From a virus: DNA of 64,000 bases. A program made the position numbers and the translations under genes. Positions 24,995 to 33,479 of this stretch are shown here, piece after piece. Location of the stretch: IMG/VR virus record IMGVR_UViG_3300009593_000010, positions 62,001 to 126,000 of that record, one strand, 5' to 3'. The notes under the pieces are model-generated. The model searched no databases. It saw only the letters and a list, made by a program, of their open reading frames with translations, and was not told the origin of the DNA. The number at the start of each line of letters is the position of its first letter. Position 1 is the stretch's first letter.

Positions 24995-27454
24995 ATGAGA
25001 GAAAACATCCCAAATATGGTAAATAGGAATCAAAAAGACAATCTTGCAAGACTCCTTGCATCAGAAGATTTAGTCATTGAACACAAAAAATGTCCTACTG
25101 CATACTTTGAATTGAAGGCAAGGAAACTTGTTTGTCCAATTCTTAAAGACGATATGTCGTCTAATCTTTATGACTTGTTTATGGGTCATGAAGTTGGTCA
25201 TGCATTAAATACTCCAGAAGAAGGATGGCATTCTGCAGCTTCTAAAAAAGGTGCAAAATATAGAGGATACCTTAATGTCCTAGAGGATGTTAGGATCGAA
25301 AAAGCAATCAAAGAAAAATATGCTGGACTTCGTAGATGTTTCTACGATGCATATAAAGAATTACATCATGATCTTGACTTCTTTGGAGTCAAAAAAATGA
25401 ATGTAAATAAACTTGCATTTATCGATAGAATCAATCTTTATTTTAAAGTTGGTCACTCCTTAATGGTAGATTTCTCTCCAACAGAATTAAAAATAATCAA
25501 CACTATAGCAACCAAAATGGATACTTGGGAAAAAGTTGTGATCATGGCAGATCACTTGTTTGAACTTTCCAAGTTAGAAGATGTTGAGCCTCAAGAACAA
25601 CCAAACCCAATGCAAGTTCCACAATTTGACGATGAAGATGGTACTCCAGAATCAGACGATGAATCTGAGTCTATGCCAATGGGTGGTGATGATGAAGAAA
25701 ATGAAGAAGGTGAAGATGGTGAATCTTCATCTGGTAATGAACCTTCGGATGAAGATGCTGAAGGAGAATCAGATAGTTCAGAATCTTCGGATGAAAAAGA
25801 TGAAGATGATAACACCACTGATGGTGAGGGTACTGAAAAATCAGATGAAGATGAACAAGTTGAATCATCTAAAGAAGGTGGTCAAGATGGTGGTGAGGCA
25901 AATGAGTCTATCACTGATAAGAATTCAAGAGAAAATGAGAAGGATTTCCTTCATGAAGATAATGATACTACTTACGGCACTGATAACGAATACTACGAGT
26001 TAAATACTTCCAATTGGAAATTTCAAGATCATAAAGTTGGGTACAAACAAATCTTTGCAGATTTTGATAATTACTGGAATACTAATACTTATACAAATGA
26101 ACAATACGATTCAGAGACAGACTCTTATGTAAGTGTAGGTCTTAACGATACTACTGATGCAGAAAGATATGTTAATGAGTTTATGTCTCATAACCAAAAG
26201 ATTGTCAATTACATGGCAAAAGAATTTGATATGAGAAAAGCTGCAGCAATGTACAAAAGATCAAGGTCTGCCAAGTCTGGTGAGATCGATATGAGTAAAA
26301 TCCAAAACTACTTAATTAAAGATGATATCTTTAAAAGAGTTAACATCGTTCCAGATGGTAAAAATCATGGTATGATCATGTTGCTTGACTGGTCTGGATC
26401 AATGAGTGATTGCATTAAAGAAACAGTTGAACAATGTGTGATCCTTGCAATGTTTTGCAGAAGAGTTGGTATTCCTCATAGAGTTTATGCATTCAGTGAT
26501 GCATACAACAAAAGAAATGGTAAAAGATTTCTTGGTCAAAAAATTTGGAATGAAGATGATCAAAAATTAGAAGGTGAAGAAAGAACTGCCCAAAGTGATT
26601 TTCGTCATGAAGAAGCAAGAGCAGAAGTTAAAGCTGTTATTGAAAGAGGTGATGCTTATGTTGGTAAAACAAGATTATTAGAATTCTTCTCAGACAAAAT
26701 GAATAATAACGATTTCAAAAAAATGTTAGTCAATGTTTTCTGTGCAGTCGAATCAATGAATTATAGCAGAAGAAAAGGTGAGTTTGCAAATCCAATGTCT
26801 TATGCTCCAGATAACTACAGACTCGGTGGAACACCACTTGATGAAAGTTTACTGATAATGAGAGATTACATTGTAGATTTCAAAATAAACTACAACCTTG
26901 ATAAACTTCAATTCGTGACTCTTACAGATGGATCAAGTTTTGATGCTAATGGACTGAACTACAAACATGGTAATTCAAAATTCCACGATAGAAAAGCAAG
27001 AAAAACTTACGAATACAATTCAAGATATGGTAGAAGGTATGGTGCCCTTAAAGGTTCTGGAACTGATACTTTACTTAACTGGATAGAAGATACCACTGGT
27101 GTTGATACAGTTGGGTTCTTTATTTGTGGTCAAGGGTACAGAGACTTTGATAGTGCTTGTAATCAGTTTTCAAAAATGGACTTGGATTACAGTGAAGAGT
27201 ACGAAAGAAACCAAGAAGGTCATAAAATCTTCAAAAAAGAAGGTGGATACAAATTAGAATGTGGGCCATTGTCTGGATACAAAGAGTTCTATCTTTTAAA
27301 CAAAAAGAAAATGCAGATCGATACTGATGCAGACAACCTCAATGTAGAAGAGGGTGCATCTAAACAAAAACTTAAAGGTGCAATGCTGAGAATGGGTAAA
27401 AACAAACTTGCTCAAAGAAAAATCCTTCAACACTTCATTAAGAAGGTTGCTTGA
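24995..27454 (+). CDS. Metallopeptidase-VWA protein (CobT-like)
   Basis: This 819-aa protein has three parts. The N-terminal domain has zinc-peptidase motif HEVGH (65-69) followed by a short helical region. A very acidic Glu/Asp/Ser linker covers about residues 195-320. The C-terminal von Willebrand A domain has the MIDAS motif DWSGSMS (from D465) and a TDGSS loop. The next gene is a MoxR/CobS-like AAA+ ATPase, and such VWA-ATPase pairs usually remodel or insert metals into a target. ATG 24995 is the first possible start after the promoter; ATG 25016 is an alternative. Confidence 0.85.
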   Translation: MRENIPNMVNRNQKDNLARLLASEDLVIEHKKCPTAYFELKARKLVCPILKDDMSSNLYDLFMGHEVGHALNTPEEGWHSAASKKGAKYRGYLNVLEDVRIEKAIKEKYAGLRRCFYDAYKELHHDLDFFGVKKMNVNKLAFIDRINLYFKVGHSLMVDFSPTELKIINTIATKMDTWEKVVIMADHLFELSKLEDVEPQEQPNPMQVPQFDDEDGTPESDDESESMPMGGDDEENEEGEDGESSSGNEPSDEDAEGESDSSESSDEKDEDDNTTDGEGTEKSDEDEQVESSKEGGQDGGEANESITDKNSRENEKDFLHEDNDTTYGTDNEYYELNTSNWKFQDHKVGYKQIFADFDNYWNTNTYTNEQYDSETDSYVSVGLNDTTDAERYVNEFMSHNQKIVNYMAKEFDMRKAAAMYKRSRSAKSGEIDMSKIQNYLIKDDIFKRVNIVPDGKNHGMIMLLDWSGSMSDCIKETVEQCVILAMFCRRVGIPHRVYAFSDAYNKRNGKRFLGQKIWNEDDQKLEGEERTAQSDFRHEEARAEVKAVIERGDAYVGKTRLLEFFSDKMNNNDFKKMLVNVFCAVESMNYSRRKGEFANPMSYAPDNYRLGGTPLDESLLIMRDYIVDFKINYNLDKLQFVTLTDGSSFDANGLNYKHGNSKFHDRKARKTYEYNSRYGRRYGALKGSGTDTLLNWIEDTTGVDTVGFFICGQGYRDFDSACNQFSKMDLDYSEEYERNQEGHKIFKKEGGYKLECGPLSGYKEFYLLNKKKMQIDTDADNLNVEEGASKQKLKGAMLRMGKNKLAQRKILQHFIKKVA

Positions 27455-27455
27455 T

Positions 27456-27485
27456 TTGACTGTAGGGTACATAAAAGTGTATAAT
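27456..27485 (+). promoter_or_regulatory. Class A promoter for the AAA+ gene
   Basis: TTGACT, 18-nt spacer GTAGGGTACATAAAAGTG, TATAAT (27480-27485). It starts directly after the VWA stop codon. The predicted start of transcription is at ATG 27492 of a 10-codon micro-ORF. Confidence 0.82.
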
Positions 27486-27491
27486 AGAAAC

Positions 27492-27524
27492 ATGAAAGAT
27501 TATTTAAAAAAAGGAGAACTATGA
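27492..27524 (+). CDS. Leader micro-ORF, 10 aa, overlapping the AAA+ start
   Basis: ATG 27492 lies at the predicted 5' end of the mRNA and opens MKDYLKKGEL, whose TGA overlaps the AAA+ ATG (ATGA). The micro-ORF contains the AAAAGGAG Shine-Dalgarno of the AAA+ gene. The same design recurs at 58828 and 49154. Confidence 0.5.
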   Translation: MKDYLKKGEL

Positions 27525-28714
27525 ATTTAAATGCAAATCATTATAGGTTCTTAGATGCTTGTGCAGAACAAATGCCCGGCACTACGGAATTTAGTAAATC
27601 AACAGTGAGGAAAGTATGTGATACTGCTGGTATCCCATTCCCATCATGGTTGATTAGAAAACCCCAGTTTAAAGCTGGTTATGGTACTTACTCGATTGAG
27701 AGTATTGTTTCGGCGGGTTATACCTCAACTCCAGCAGTTGCAAATGCAACTCCAACAACACCAAGTGTTGATGTGGTTCCTGTTCCACAGGCCCCAGTTG
27801 GGTTTAATGTTTTGGATGATAATATTAATATTATTCCTTCAAAGATTCCTAATTATGTCCCTTTTGGACATTTTAACGATTTAAAGAAAATCCTAAAATC
27901 TGGAATTTTCTTCCCAGTTTTCATAACTGGACTTTCTGGAAACGGAAAAACTTTAATGGTTGAACAATTATGTGCTCAAATCAGACGAGAACTTTTCAGA
28001 GTTAACTTTACAGAAGAAACTTGTGAAGATGATTTGATTGGTTCCAACACTTTGGTGAATGGAAACATCATGTTTAGAGAAGGCCCAGTCCTTAAAGCAA
28101 TGAGGAAAGGTGCTGTTCTTCTTCTTGATGAAGTCGATCTTGGTTCTAACAAGATCATGTGCTTACAATCCATCTTGGAAGGTAAAGGATACTTAATCAA
28201 AAAGACTGGTGAAATGGTCGAACCTGCTGAGGGTTTCACAATTTGTGCAACTGCAAATACAAAAGGTAAAGGTTCTGAGGATGGAAGGTTCATAGGAACC
28301 AACATCTTGAATGAAGCATTCCTTGAAAGGTTTGCAATCACTTTGGAACAAGAATATCCACCAGTGAGAACTGAACAAAAAATTGTCAAGAAAGAATTTG
28401 AACTTCTGGATTGTGTGGATGATGAATTTGCAGAGAACCTAGTTAACTGGGCTGATGTAATCAGAAAATCCTTCTACGAAGGTGCAGTTGATGAAGTGAT
28501 CTCAACTAGAAGACTGGTTCACATTGCAAAAGCATTCTCAATGTTCAATGACAAAATCAAAAGTATTGAGGTTTGTCTTAACAGATTTGATGATGATACT
28601 AAATCATCATTCGTTGATCTCTACACCAAAGTTGACGCTGGGGTGTTAGGATCGGATGAATCAGAGTTTGCCACTGATAATGTGGAAGGTGAAACAGACG
28701 ATGACATTATCTAA
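27521..28714 (+). CDS. MoxR/CobS-like AAA+ ATPase
   Basis: This 397-aa protein has an N-terminal helical domain (1-65), a Pro/Val linker, and an AAA+ core with Walker A GLSGNGKT (137-144), Walker B VLLLDEVDL (199-207), sensor I ATANTKG and an Arg-finger region LNEAFLERF. It resembles CbbQ/NorQ and CobS ATPases that work with VWA partners. The partner is most likely the upstream 819-aa VWA protein. The target in the infected cell is unknown. Confidence 0.87.
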   Translation: MNLNANHYRFLDACAEQMPGTTEFSKSTVRKVCDTAGIPFPSWLIRKPQFKAGYGTYSIESIVSAGYTSTPAVANATPTTPSVDVVPVPQAPVGFNVLDDNINIIPSKIPNYVPFGHFNDLKKILKSGIFFPVFITGLSGNGKTLMVEQLCAQIRRELFRVNFTEETCEDDLIGSNTLVNGNIMFREGPVLKAMRKGAVLLLDEVDLGSNKIMCLQSILEGKGYLIKKTGEMVEPAEGFTICATANTKGKGSEDGRFIGTNILNEAFLERFAITLEQEYPPVRTEQKIVKKEFELLDCVDDEFAENLVNWADVIRKSFYEGAVDEVISTRRLVHIAKAFSMFNDKIKSIEVCLNRFDDDTKSSFVDLYTKVDAGVLGSDESEFATDNVEGETDDDII

Positions 28715-28904
28715 TAAGAGTTTCTCTCCTTCGGATTTGAACCAACTCTCTATAAAAGAGTTGGTCAAATTCGTTTATGGTGACGAAAAGGGATGGAAGT
28801 TTGCTGGTGATATAGCAACTTCTCAATATGGAATAGAGATTAATCGAACAAGATTAATCACAAGTGCAGTGGAAAAAATCAATAATCCATATGCTAAGGA
28901 TTGA
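28701..28904 (+). CDS. Hypothetical protein, 67 aa
   Basis: ATG 28701 overlaps the AAA+ stop by 14 nt; an upstream in-frame start at 28656 would overlap by 59 nt and is less likely. The protein has a helical LNQLSIKELVKFVYGDEKG segment. No family recognised. Confidence 0.6.
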   Translation: MTLSNKSFSPSDLNQLSIKELVKFVYGDEKGWKFAGDIATSQYGIEINRTRLITSAVEKINNPYAKD

Positions 28905-28909
28905 AGTTT

Positions 28910-28993
28910 ATGAAACATGAACAAGAATTAAAATATCTAGTCCTGTTTATTTTAGGATTTTGCATCGGATACTGGTGCGGAATTAATATATGA
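28910..28993 (+). CDS. Small membrane peptide, 27 aa
   Basis: ATG 28910 gives MKHEQELKYLVLFILGFCIG and onward, a single hydrophobic helix, and its TGA overlaps the ATG of the next gene (ATGATGA). The coupling supports it as real. Function unknown. Confidence 0.45.
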   Translation: MKHEQELKYLVLFILGFCIGYWCGINI

Positions 28994-29244
28994 TGACAGA
29001 GTATTCAGATCGAGTTAGAAGGCATGCAGAAAGAATGGAAGCCGAAGAGTGGGGTAAAAAGGTAAAGTACCTTCTTGCTCAAAATGGACAGATCATTATT
29101 GAATTTAACAATGGTGATAAAAGAATTGAGAATACCAAGACTGGAGTACAGACTTGGGAAAGATCAGAAATATCAAGAGAATCTTTAATTGATAAGTTCG
29201 GAAGGATTATGACTGATATGAGTTCTGGAAAAAAAGATGATTAA
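28990..29244 (+). CDS. Hypothetical protein, 84 aa
   Basis: It starts in overlap with the membrane peptide above (two consecutive ATGs). It is a basic helix followed by a beta-rich segment (NGQIIIEFNNGDKRIENTKTG) and an acidic/basic tail. A family of small marine phage proteins has this strand pattern, but no function is known to me. Confidence 0.6.
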   Translation: MMTEYSDRVRRHAERMEAEEWGKKVKYLLAQNGQIIIEFNNGDKRIENTKTGVQTWERSEISRESLIDKFGRIMTDMSSGKKDD

Positions 29245-29266
29245 TAATAGGGGCTACGGCTCGGGT

Positions 29267-29359
29267 ATGGGACAGGGAAACGAGAACAACAAGGTGGACA
29301 CTTTTATATCAGCACTTGTGTTGAAACTGCTTTCCCATCCCACCAGTTTTGAATTATGA
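29267..29359 (+). CDS. Possible small ORF, 30 aa
   Basis: ATG 29267 reads MGQGNENNKVDTFISALVLK and onward, and its TGA overlaps the next ATG (ATGA). There is no clear Shine-Dalgarno, and the G-rich sequence before it could instead be part of a structured RNA. Support is weak. Confidence 0.3.
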   Translation: MGQGNENNKVDTFISALVLKLLSHPTSFEL

Positions 29360-29658
29360 AACAGATAGAAATGAATTTAGGAAAAAAGAAACCAGTAAGT
29401 GGTGGAATTGATAAGATGGAATTTGCAATTGCTATTGATGCAAGTGGTCAAGGTACATACAATCTCTTAGGAACATATGAAGAGATCGAATTTTACTGTG
29501 ACTCCAACAATCTTTGGGTGGATAGGTATTTAGATTATGTTGCCCCATCCACTGTAAGACAAGGTTTTAATTATGTGGGGTCTGGAAAGAATCCATATGA
29601 ATTGCAAAGAGGGTTTAATTATAATACCCACGAACCAATAGTAGACAACAGTTTTTAA
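29356..29658 (+). CDS. Hypothetical protein, 100 aa
   Basis: This soluble protein has a predicted beta-rich centre (MEFAIAIDASGQGTYNLLGTYEEIEFYC). No motif or family recognised. It sits in a run of small ORFs with no promoter of their own. Confidence 0.65.
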   Translation: MKQIEMNLGKKKPVSGGIDKMEFAIAIDASGQGTYNLLGTYEEIEFYCDSNNLWVDRYLDYVAPSTVRQGFNYVGSGKNPYELQRGFNYNTHEPIVDNSF

Positions 29659-29684
29659 CATACCATGCAGATAAGGAAAATAAC

Positions 29685-29816
29685 ATGGAAAACATTGAAA
29701 TGGAACATCAAGAACATCGTAATCGCTTTAATAGGAAAAAGGTCGATGATCAGAAGAAGGTGATTGAAGACCAGATCGAAAGGATTATGGAACTTTTATA
29801 CAAGAAAGATGAATAG
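29685..29816 (+). CDS. Small coiled-coil protein, 43 aa
   Basis: RBS AAGGAAAA precedes ATG 29685. The product is strongly helical and charged (KKVDDQKKVIEDQIERIMELL). Its end overlaps the start of the following gene by 8 nt. Function unknown. Confidence 0.5.
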   Translation: MENIEMEHQEHRNRFNRKKVDDQKKVIEDQIERIMELLYKKDE

Positions 29817-31068
29817 TAAACCAGAAGCTTATCTTTATTTAATAACAATTACATTTTTAGATGGATTGATAAAATATTATTTGGGATGGCACAAATTAGA
29901 TAGAGGACTCTATGATGATGGATACTTACATTCCTCAAAAGATAAAGAATTAATAAAAGATTTCACTAACCCAGACAATGAGGTTACAAGAAAAATAATT
30001 GCAGAAGGTACAGAAGAAGATATGGCATATATGGAATATTCCAGACTTCAAAAGGCCGATGCAATAAGGAATCCACTTTGGTACAACAAGTCTCATGGTG
30101 GTGGGGTTAATTTAAAAAAACATGGGAATATAAAAATGATAGATGAACTATGGGAAGATATAAAGGCTAAGAAGTATTTACAGGATACTCAAAGAGATAT
30201 GGACGATATACTTAAATGTAGAAGATGGCAAACTAGGTTAACACCTCTCATTCCATCACATGTTCAAGTTATCAATGATAAAATCGTTGCCCTAAACTAC
30301 AACATGTCTACATGGGAACCAATAATTTTCCTTAAAGATTTTGACGGGCCAGGTAAAGATTTGCTTTATCAAGGATGTCATACAACAGCAGCTGCAGAGA
30401 AAACAAAAAGAGTAGGCTCAATTCCTCAGCAACTAATTCCAAAAAAAGTTTGGAGTAAACTAAGTGAGATGGAATTAAAAACTCTTTGTAAAAGATTAAA
30501 TCCACAAATTGAAAAACCATCAGAACCAACATCACCAGATGAGGCTGCACAATGGATGGCAGACAACTGGGAAAAGAATGGTGTTTCTGTAGAAGCAGAA
30601 TCAAACTTTGTTGAATTAGAAAAATGGGGATTTGAAAGATATACTATCAAAAGGTCTTTGATTCCAAAAGCAGAGAAACTAATTGCAAAATTAAGAGCAA
30701 TCCCATCAGACCATATCCAAATTGATTATACTTCTGGAACAGATAAGAAACATTTAGATGGGTTGGTTGCTGATGCAAAACGAGGAAAAACACACTCTAT
30801 GGCATTTTCTTCTTCATGGTTTAAGATGGATGAAGTTTTAGCCTTCCTTCTTAGAAATAAAAAGAAAAAGCAGAAAGATAGAATGAACTTTATTAAATTT
30901 TATATACACCATACTGATGCTATAAACAAATCAAAATGGCAAAAAGAGTATGGTGCTAAAATTCATGAAGAATTAACAGAATTGAATGATTATGCAAAAG
31001 AAGAATACGCGGTTGAATTTGATATTGAAGAACTTGCATTCACAAGACCAAACCCTATTAAAATTTAA
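29809..31068 (+). CDS. Putative GIY-YIG-like nuclease with ParB-like segment
   Basis: This 419-aa protein starts at ATG 29809, overlapping the previous ORF; an upstream TTG is less likely. The N-terminus (EAYLYLITITFLDGLIKYYLGW, then EEDMAYMEYSRL and WYNKSHGGG) follows the layout of GIY-YIG/seg-like nucleases: a Y-x-Y strand, Y-L-G, a catalytic Glu helix and a YN...GG end. A middle segment (LLYQGCHTTAAAEK, about residue 190) resembles the ParB-type D-G-x-H-R helix. Both similarities are weak. It could be a homing endonuclease or another DNA-binding protein. Confidence 0.45.
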   Translation: MNSKPEAYLYLITITFLDGLIKYYLGWHKLDRGLYDDGYLHSSKDKELIKDFTNPDNEVTRKIIAEGTEEDMAYMEYSRLQKADAIRNPLWYNKSHGGGVNLKKHGNIKMIDELWEDIKAKKYLQDTQRDMDDILKCRRWQTRLTPLIPSHVQVINDKIVALNYNMSTWEPIIFLKDFDGPGKDLLYQGCHTTAAAEKTKRVGSIPQQLIPKKVWSKLSEMELKTLCKRLNPQIEKPSEPTSPDEAAQWMADNWEKNGVSVEAESNFVELEKWGFERYTIKRSLIPKAEKLIAKLRAIPSDHIQIDYTSGTDKKHLDGLVADAKRGKTHSMAFSSSWFKMDEVLAFLLRNKKKKQKDRMNFIKFYIHHTDAINKSKWQKEYGAKIHEELTELNDYAKEEYAVEFDIEELAFTRPNPIKI

Positions 31069-31069
31069 C

Positions 31070-31097
31070 TTGACAGATAAGGAATCTGTAGTATACT
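31070..31097 (+). promoter_or_regulatory. Class B promoter
   Basis: TTGACA (31070-31075), 16-nt spacer, TATACT (31092-31097). The spacer region contains the inverted repeat ACAGAT-AAGGA-ATCTGT. The predicted start lies at ATG 31105 of the next gene. Confidence 0.82.
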
Positions 31098-31104
31098 GAA
31101 TAGT

Positions 31105-31404
31105 ATGAATATAGAAATTAACTATAAATTTAATGAAGACAACCTTTTGGGTGAAATTAAAGATTATGTCGATGAAACTTATTCCCAACATTATGGTGGT
31201 GGTAAGTATCAAGCAACAGATATGATTCTTGATTCTGGACATGGGGAAGGCTTTGCAATCGGTAACATTATGAAGTACGCAATGAGGTATGGAAAAAAGG
31301 GTGGGAAGAATCGTCAAGATATTTTGAAGGTTGTTCACTATGCTTTGATCGCATTGCATAACCACGATGAAACTATAAATGAGGTAAATCATGAATCTAA
31401 GTAG
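31105..31404 (+). CDS. DUF3310-like protein, 99 aa
   Basis: SQHYGGGKYQATDMILDSGHGEG, FAIGNIMKYAMRYGKKGGKN and ILKVVHYALIAL match the layout of DUF3310 phage proteins (HYxG..., F...N..KY..R.GKK..., DL.K...YL). The family is often annotated as nucleotide kinase-like without firm proof. The ATG is at the predicted transcript 5' end. It overlaps gp45 by 14 nt, so gp45 is co-transcribed from this promoter. Confidence 0.75.
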   Translation: MNIEINYKFNEDNLLGEIKDYVDETYSQHYGGGKYQATDMILDSGHGEGFAIGNIMKYAMRYGKKGGKNRQDILKVVHYALIALHNHDETINEVNHESK

Positions 31405-32056
31405 TGAAACTATTAACCTTTTACAAAACTTCGGTAGTATCAATTCTGGTATTACAGTAAAAGTTGGGAATGAATTGAAAACAATTAGTCCCATGAAGAA
31501 TATATTTGGTAAGGCAACTATTGCTGAAGACTTTGATCGAGAGTTTTCAATTTATGACTTATCAGAATTTTTAGCAACCATATCATTATTTGATACACCA
31601 ACTTTCGATTTTGGTGACACTTCTGTGACTTTGAGTGGAGACTCTTCAAAAGCAGTTTATAATTATGCTGATTCAGCAATGATAATTTCTCCAGAGAAAG
31701 ATATCACTATGCCAAATCCAGAAATTATATTTGAACTTGATAAAGAAACTCTTACAAAAATGGTCAAAAGTTCTGCCGTACTATCTCTTCCAGACTTAGT
31801 GTTAGAATCTGATGGAACAGATGTAACCTTAACAGTTAAAGATCGTAAAAACTCTTCAACTAATAAGTATGGAGTTAGAGTTGCTGATGGAGATAACAGT
31901 GTATATTCAATGAATTTTAAGATAGAGAATCTTAAAGTTGTATCAGACGATTATACAGTTTATGTATCATCTAAAGGTATCTCACACTTTGTTGCAGTCA
32001 ACAAGGGTGTTGAATACTTTATTGCTTTGGAACCAGATTCAAAGTATGGTGTCTAA
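31391..32056 (+). CDS. 45: Sliding clamp (gp45)
   Basis: This 221-aa protein (T4 gp45 is 228 aa) begins MNLSSETINLLQNFGSINSG, typical of T4-type clamps, and contains the two beta-alpha-beta repeats. The trimer tethers gp43 to DNA and also activates late transcription through gp55/gp33. It is followed by gp44 after a 147-nt gap. Confidence 0.95.
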   Translation: MNLSSETINLLQNFGSINSGITVKVGNELKTISPMKNIFGKATIAEDFDREFSIYDLSEFLATISLFDTPTFDFGDTSVTLSGDSSKAVYNYADSAMIISPEKDITMPNPEIIFELDKETLTKMVKSSAVLSLPDLVLESDGTDVTLTVKDRKNSSTNKYGVRVADGDNSVYSMNFKIENLKVVSDDYTVYVSSKGISHFVAVNKGVEYFIALEPDSKYGV

Positions 32057-32060
32057 GTCA

Positions 32061-32068
32061 TATAAATA
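32061..32068 (+). promoter_or_regulatory. Late-promoter-like TATAAATA before gp44 leader
   Basis: A perfect TATAAATA lies 5 nt after the gp45 stop. A late promoter ahead of gp44 is unexpected, so this could be chance in A/T-rich DNA. Confidence 0.35.
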
Positions 32069-32203
32069 TGACTGTAGATACTAAGACATTGGTATTAAGG
32101 GATTTGCAATCAACTCTCATATCTAGGGATTGCATTCGTGCCTGAAAGGTGGGTTTCAGACATTTTACTAATAATGGAGTCGTAAAGACTAGGAAATTAT
32201 ATT
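32069..32203 (+). other. Structured leader between gp45 and gp44
   Basis: This gap contains a direct repeat (AGGGATTTGCA/AGGGATTGCA), a 6-bp hairpin CTGAAA-N6-TTTCAG (32142-32159), a small hairpin GAGTC-GTAAA-GACT, and a possible 25-aa ORF (ATG 32068 to TGA 32145). It could be a translational control region for gp44, for example a RegA target, or a small RNA. No known RNA family is recognised. Confidence 0.35.
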
Positions 32204-33133
32204 ATGAAAGACTTTTTATGGGTAGAAGAATATAGACCTCGTACAATCGAGGATTGTGTTCTGCCCTCTCAAATCAAACAAACCTTTTTTGATCTAAAGG
32301 ATGAAATTCCAAACATGATTTTATCTGGTTCTGCTGGAACTGGAAAAACTACTGTTGCAAGAGCATTGTGTGATCAAATAGGTGCAGATATGATGTTCAT
32401 CAATGGATCAGAGGAATCTGGTATTGATGTACTCAGAACCAAGATTAAAAACTTTGCCAGCACTGTGTCGTTACAGGGTGGGAACAAAGTTGTAATTATT
32501 GATGAAGCAGATTATCTAAATCCCCAATCAACTCAACCAGCCCTTCGTGGGTTCATCGAAGAATTTCACAAGAACTGTAGATTTATTCTTACTTGTAATT
32601 ACAAGAACAGAATCATACAACCTCTACATTCTCGATGTACTGTAATAGACTTTAAGATACCATCTGAGGAAAGACCAAGACTTGCAAGTGTATTTCTTGC
32701 TAGGATTATGACAATACTAACTGAGGAAGGTATCAAATTTAATGTGGAAGTATTACAGGAATTGGTACTCAAGTTCTTTCCAGACTTTCGTAGAACGATA
32801 AACGAACTACAAAGATATTCTGTAAGTGGAGAAATCGATGTAGGTATTCTCACTAATGTTGCAGAAGAAAGTATGAGAGAATTATTGTCTCATGTTAAAA
32901 CAAAAAGATTTACAGATATGAGAAAGTGGGTTGCACTGAATTCAGACAATGACCCAGTTATGTTATATCGTAAGTTATATGATACCTTGTATGATACAGT
33001 TGATAAATCTAGTATCCCACAAGCAGTATTGATCATTGCAGATTATCAATATAAATCTGCTTTCGTAGCAGACCAAGAGGTGAATCTGGTCGCATGTTTA
33101 ACTGAATTAATGATGGAGTGTAAATTCAAATGA
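32204..33133 (+). CDS. 44: Clamp loader large subunit (gp44)
   Basis: This 309-aa AAA+ protein (T4 gp44 is 319 aa) has Walker A SGSAGTGKTT (41-50), Walker B VVIIDEADYL and sensor TCNYKNRI. With gp62 it loads gp45 onto primer ends. In T4 gp62 follows at once. Here gp62 lies 5 kb away at 38167. Confidence 0.96.
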   Translation: MKDFLWVEEYRPRTIEDCVLPSQIKQTFFDLKDEIPNMILSGSAGTGKTTVARALCDQIGADMMFINGSEESGIDVLRTKIKNFASTVSLQGGNKVVIIDEADYLNPQSTQPALRGFIEEFHKNCRFILTCNYKNRIIQPLHSRCTVIDFKIPSEERPRLASVFLARIMTILTEEGIKFNVEVLQELVLKFFPDFRRTINELQRYSVSGEIDVGILTNVAEESMRELLSHVKTKRFTDMRKWVALNSDNDPVMLYRKLYDTLYDTVDKSSIPQAVLIIADYQYKSAFVADQEVNLVACLTELMMECKFK

Positions 33134-33288
33134 AAACTATTAGGAACCAAACTACTGGGGTAATTGAAAGAGTAAAAGATAATGTTGCATCTGAAAGGGT
33201 AAAAGGTAAATCACAGGCTTCGTCATTATCTGGTGGTTGGAAATATTGTTCTAAGGAAGAATGGAAGAAGGAAGTTCGTGATGTCTGA
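33130..33288 (+). CDS. Hypothetical protein, 52 aa
   Basis: It starts in an ATGA overlap with the gp44 stop and overlaps the next start by 8 nt. The basic sequence (MKTIRNQTTGVIERVKDNVA and onward) ends WKYCSKEEWKKEVRDV. Function unknown. It is the first gene of the insertion between gp44 and gp62. Confidence 0.55.
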   Translation: MKTIRNQTTGVIERVKDNVASERVKGKSQASSLSGGWKYCSKEEWKKEVRDV

Positions 33289-33478
33289 TTGGGATTTATT
33301 ATATTATGTTTGTTTTATAGGGGTTGTCGTTGGTGCCTATATACATGGACATAAGTTAGGAATTAAACAAGGTGCAGCCACAATGTATGAACACATATAT
33401 TCACAAGGAACTAGAAAGAATGATGTAGTCATTGTTGAATTGGAATATGAGTCAAGGGCAAAAACCAAAGAATTTTAA
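33281..33478 (+). CDS. Small membrane protein, 65 aa
   Basis: ATG 33281 gives MSDWDLLYYVCFIGVVVGAY and onward, one membrane helix followed by a polar region; an upstream in-frame GTG is unlikely. It overlaps the previous ORF. Function unknown. Confidence 0.55.
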   Translation: MSDWDLLYYVCFIGVVVGAYIHGHKLGIKQGAATMYEHIYSQGTRKNDVVIVELEYESRAKTKEF

Positions 33479-33479
33479 T

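Noticed and set aside
25581-26003. 140-aa + strand ORF inside the VWA gene
   Set aside because: It is the other-frame shadow of the acidic linker (Met/Lys repeats), without a ribosome-binding site.
30973-31494. 173-aa minus-strand ORF over the end of the GIY-YIG-like gene, DUF3310-like gene and gp45
   Set aside because: It crosses a class B promoter and three genes on the + strand. Every supported gene in the window is on the + strand.
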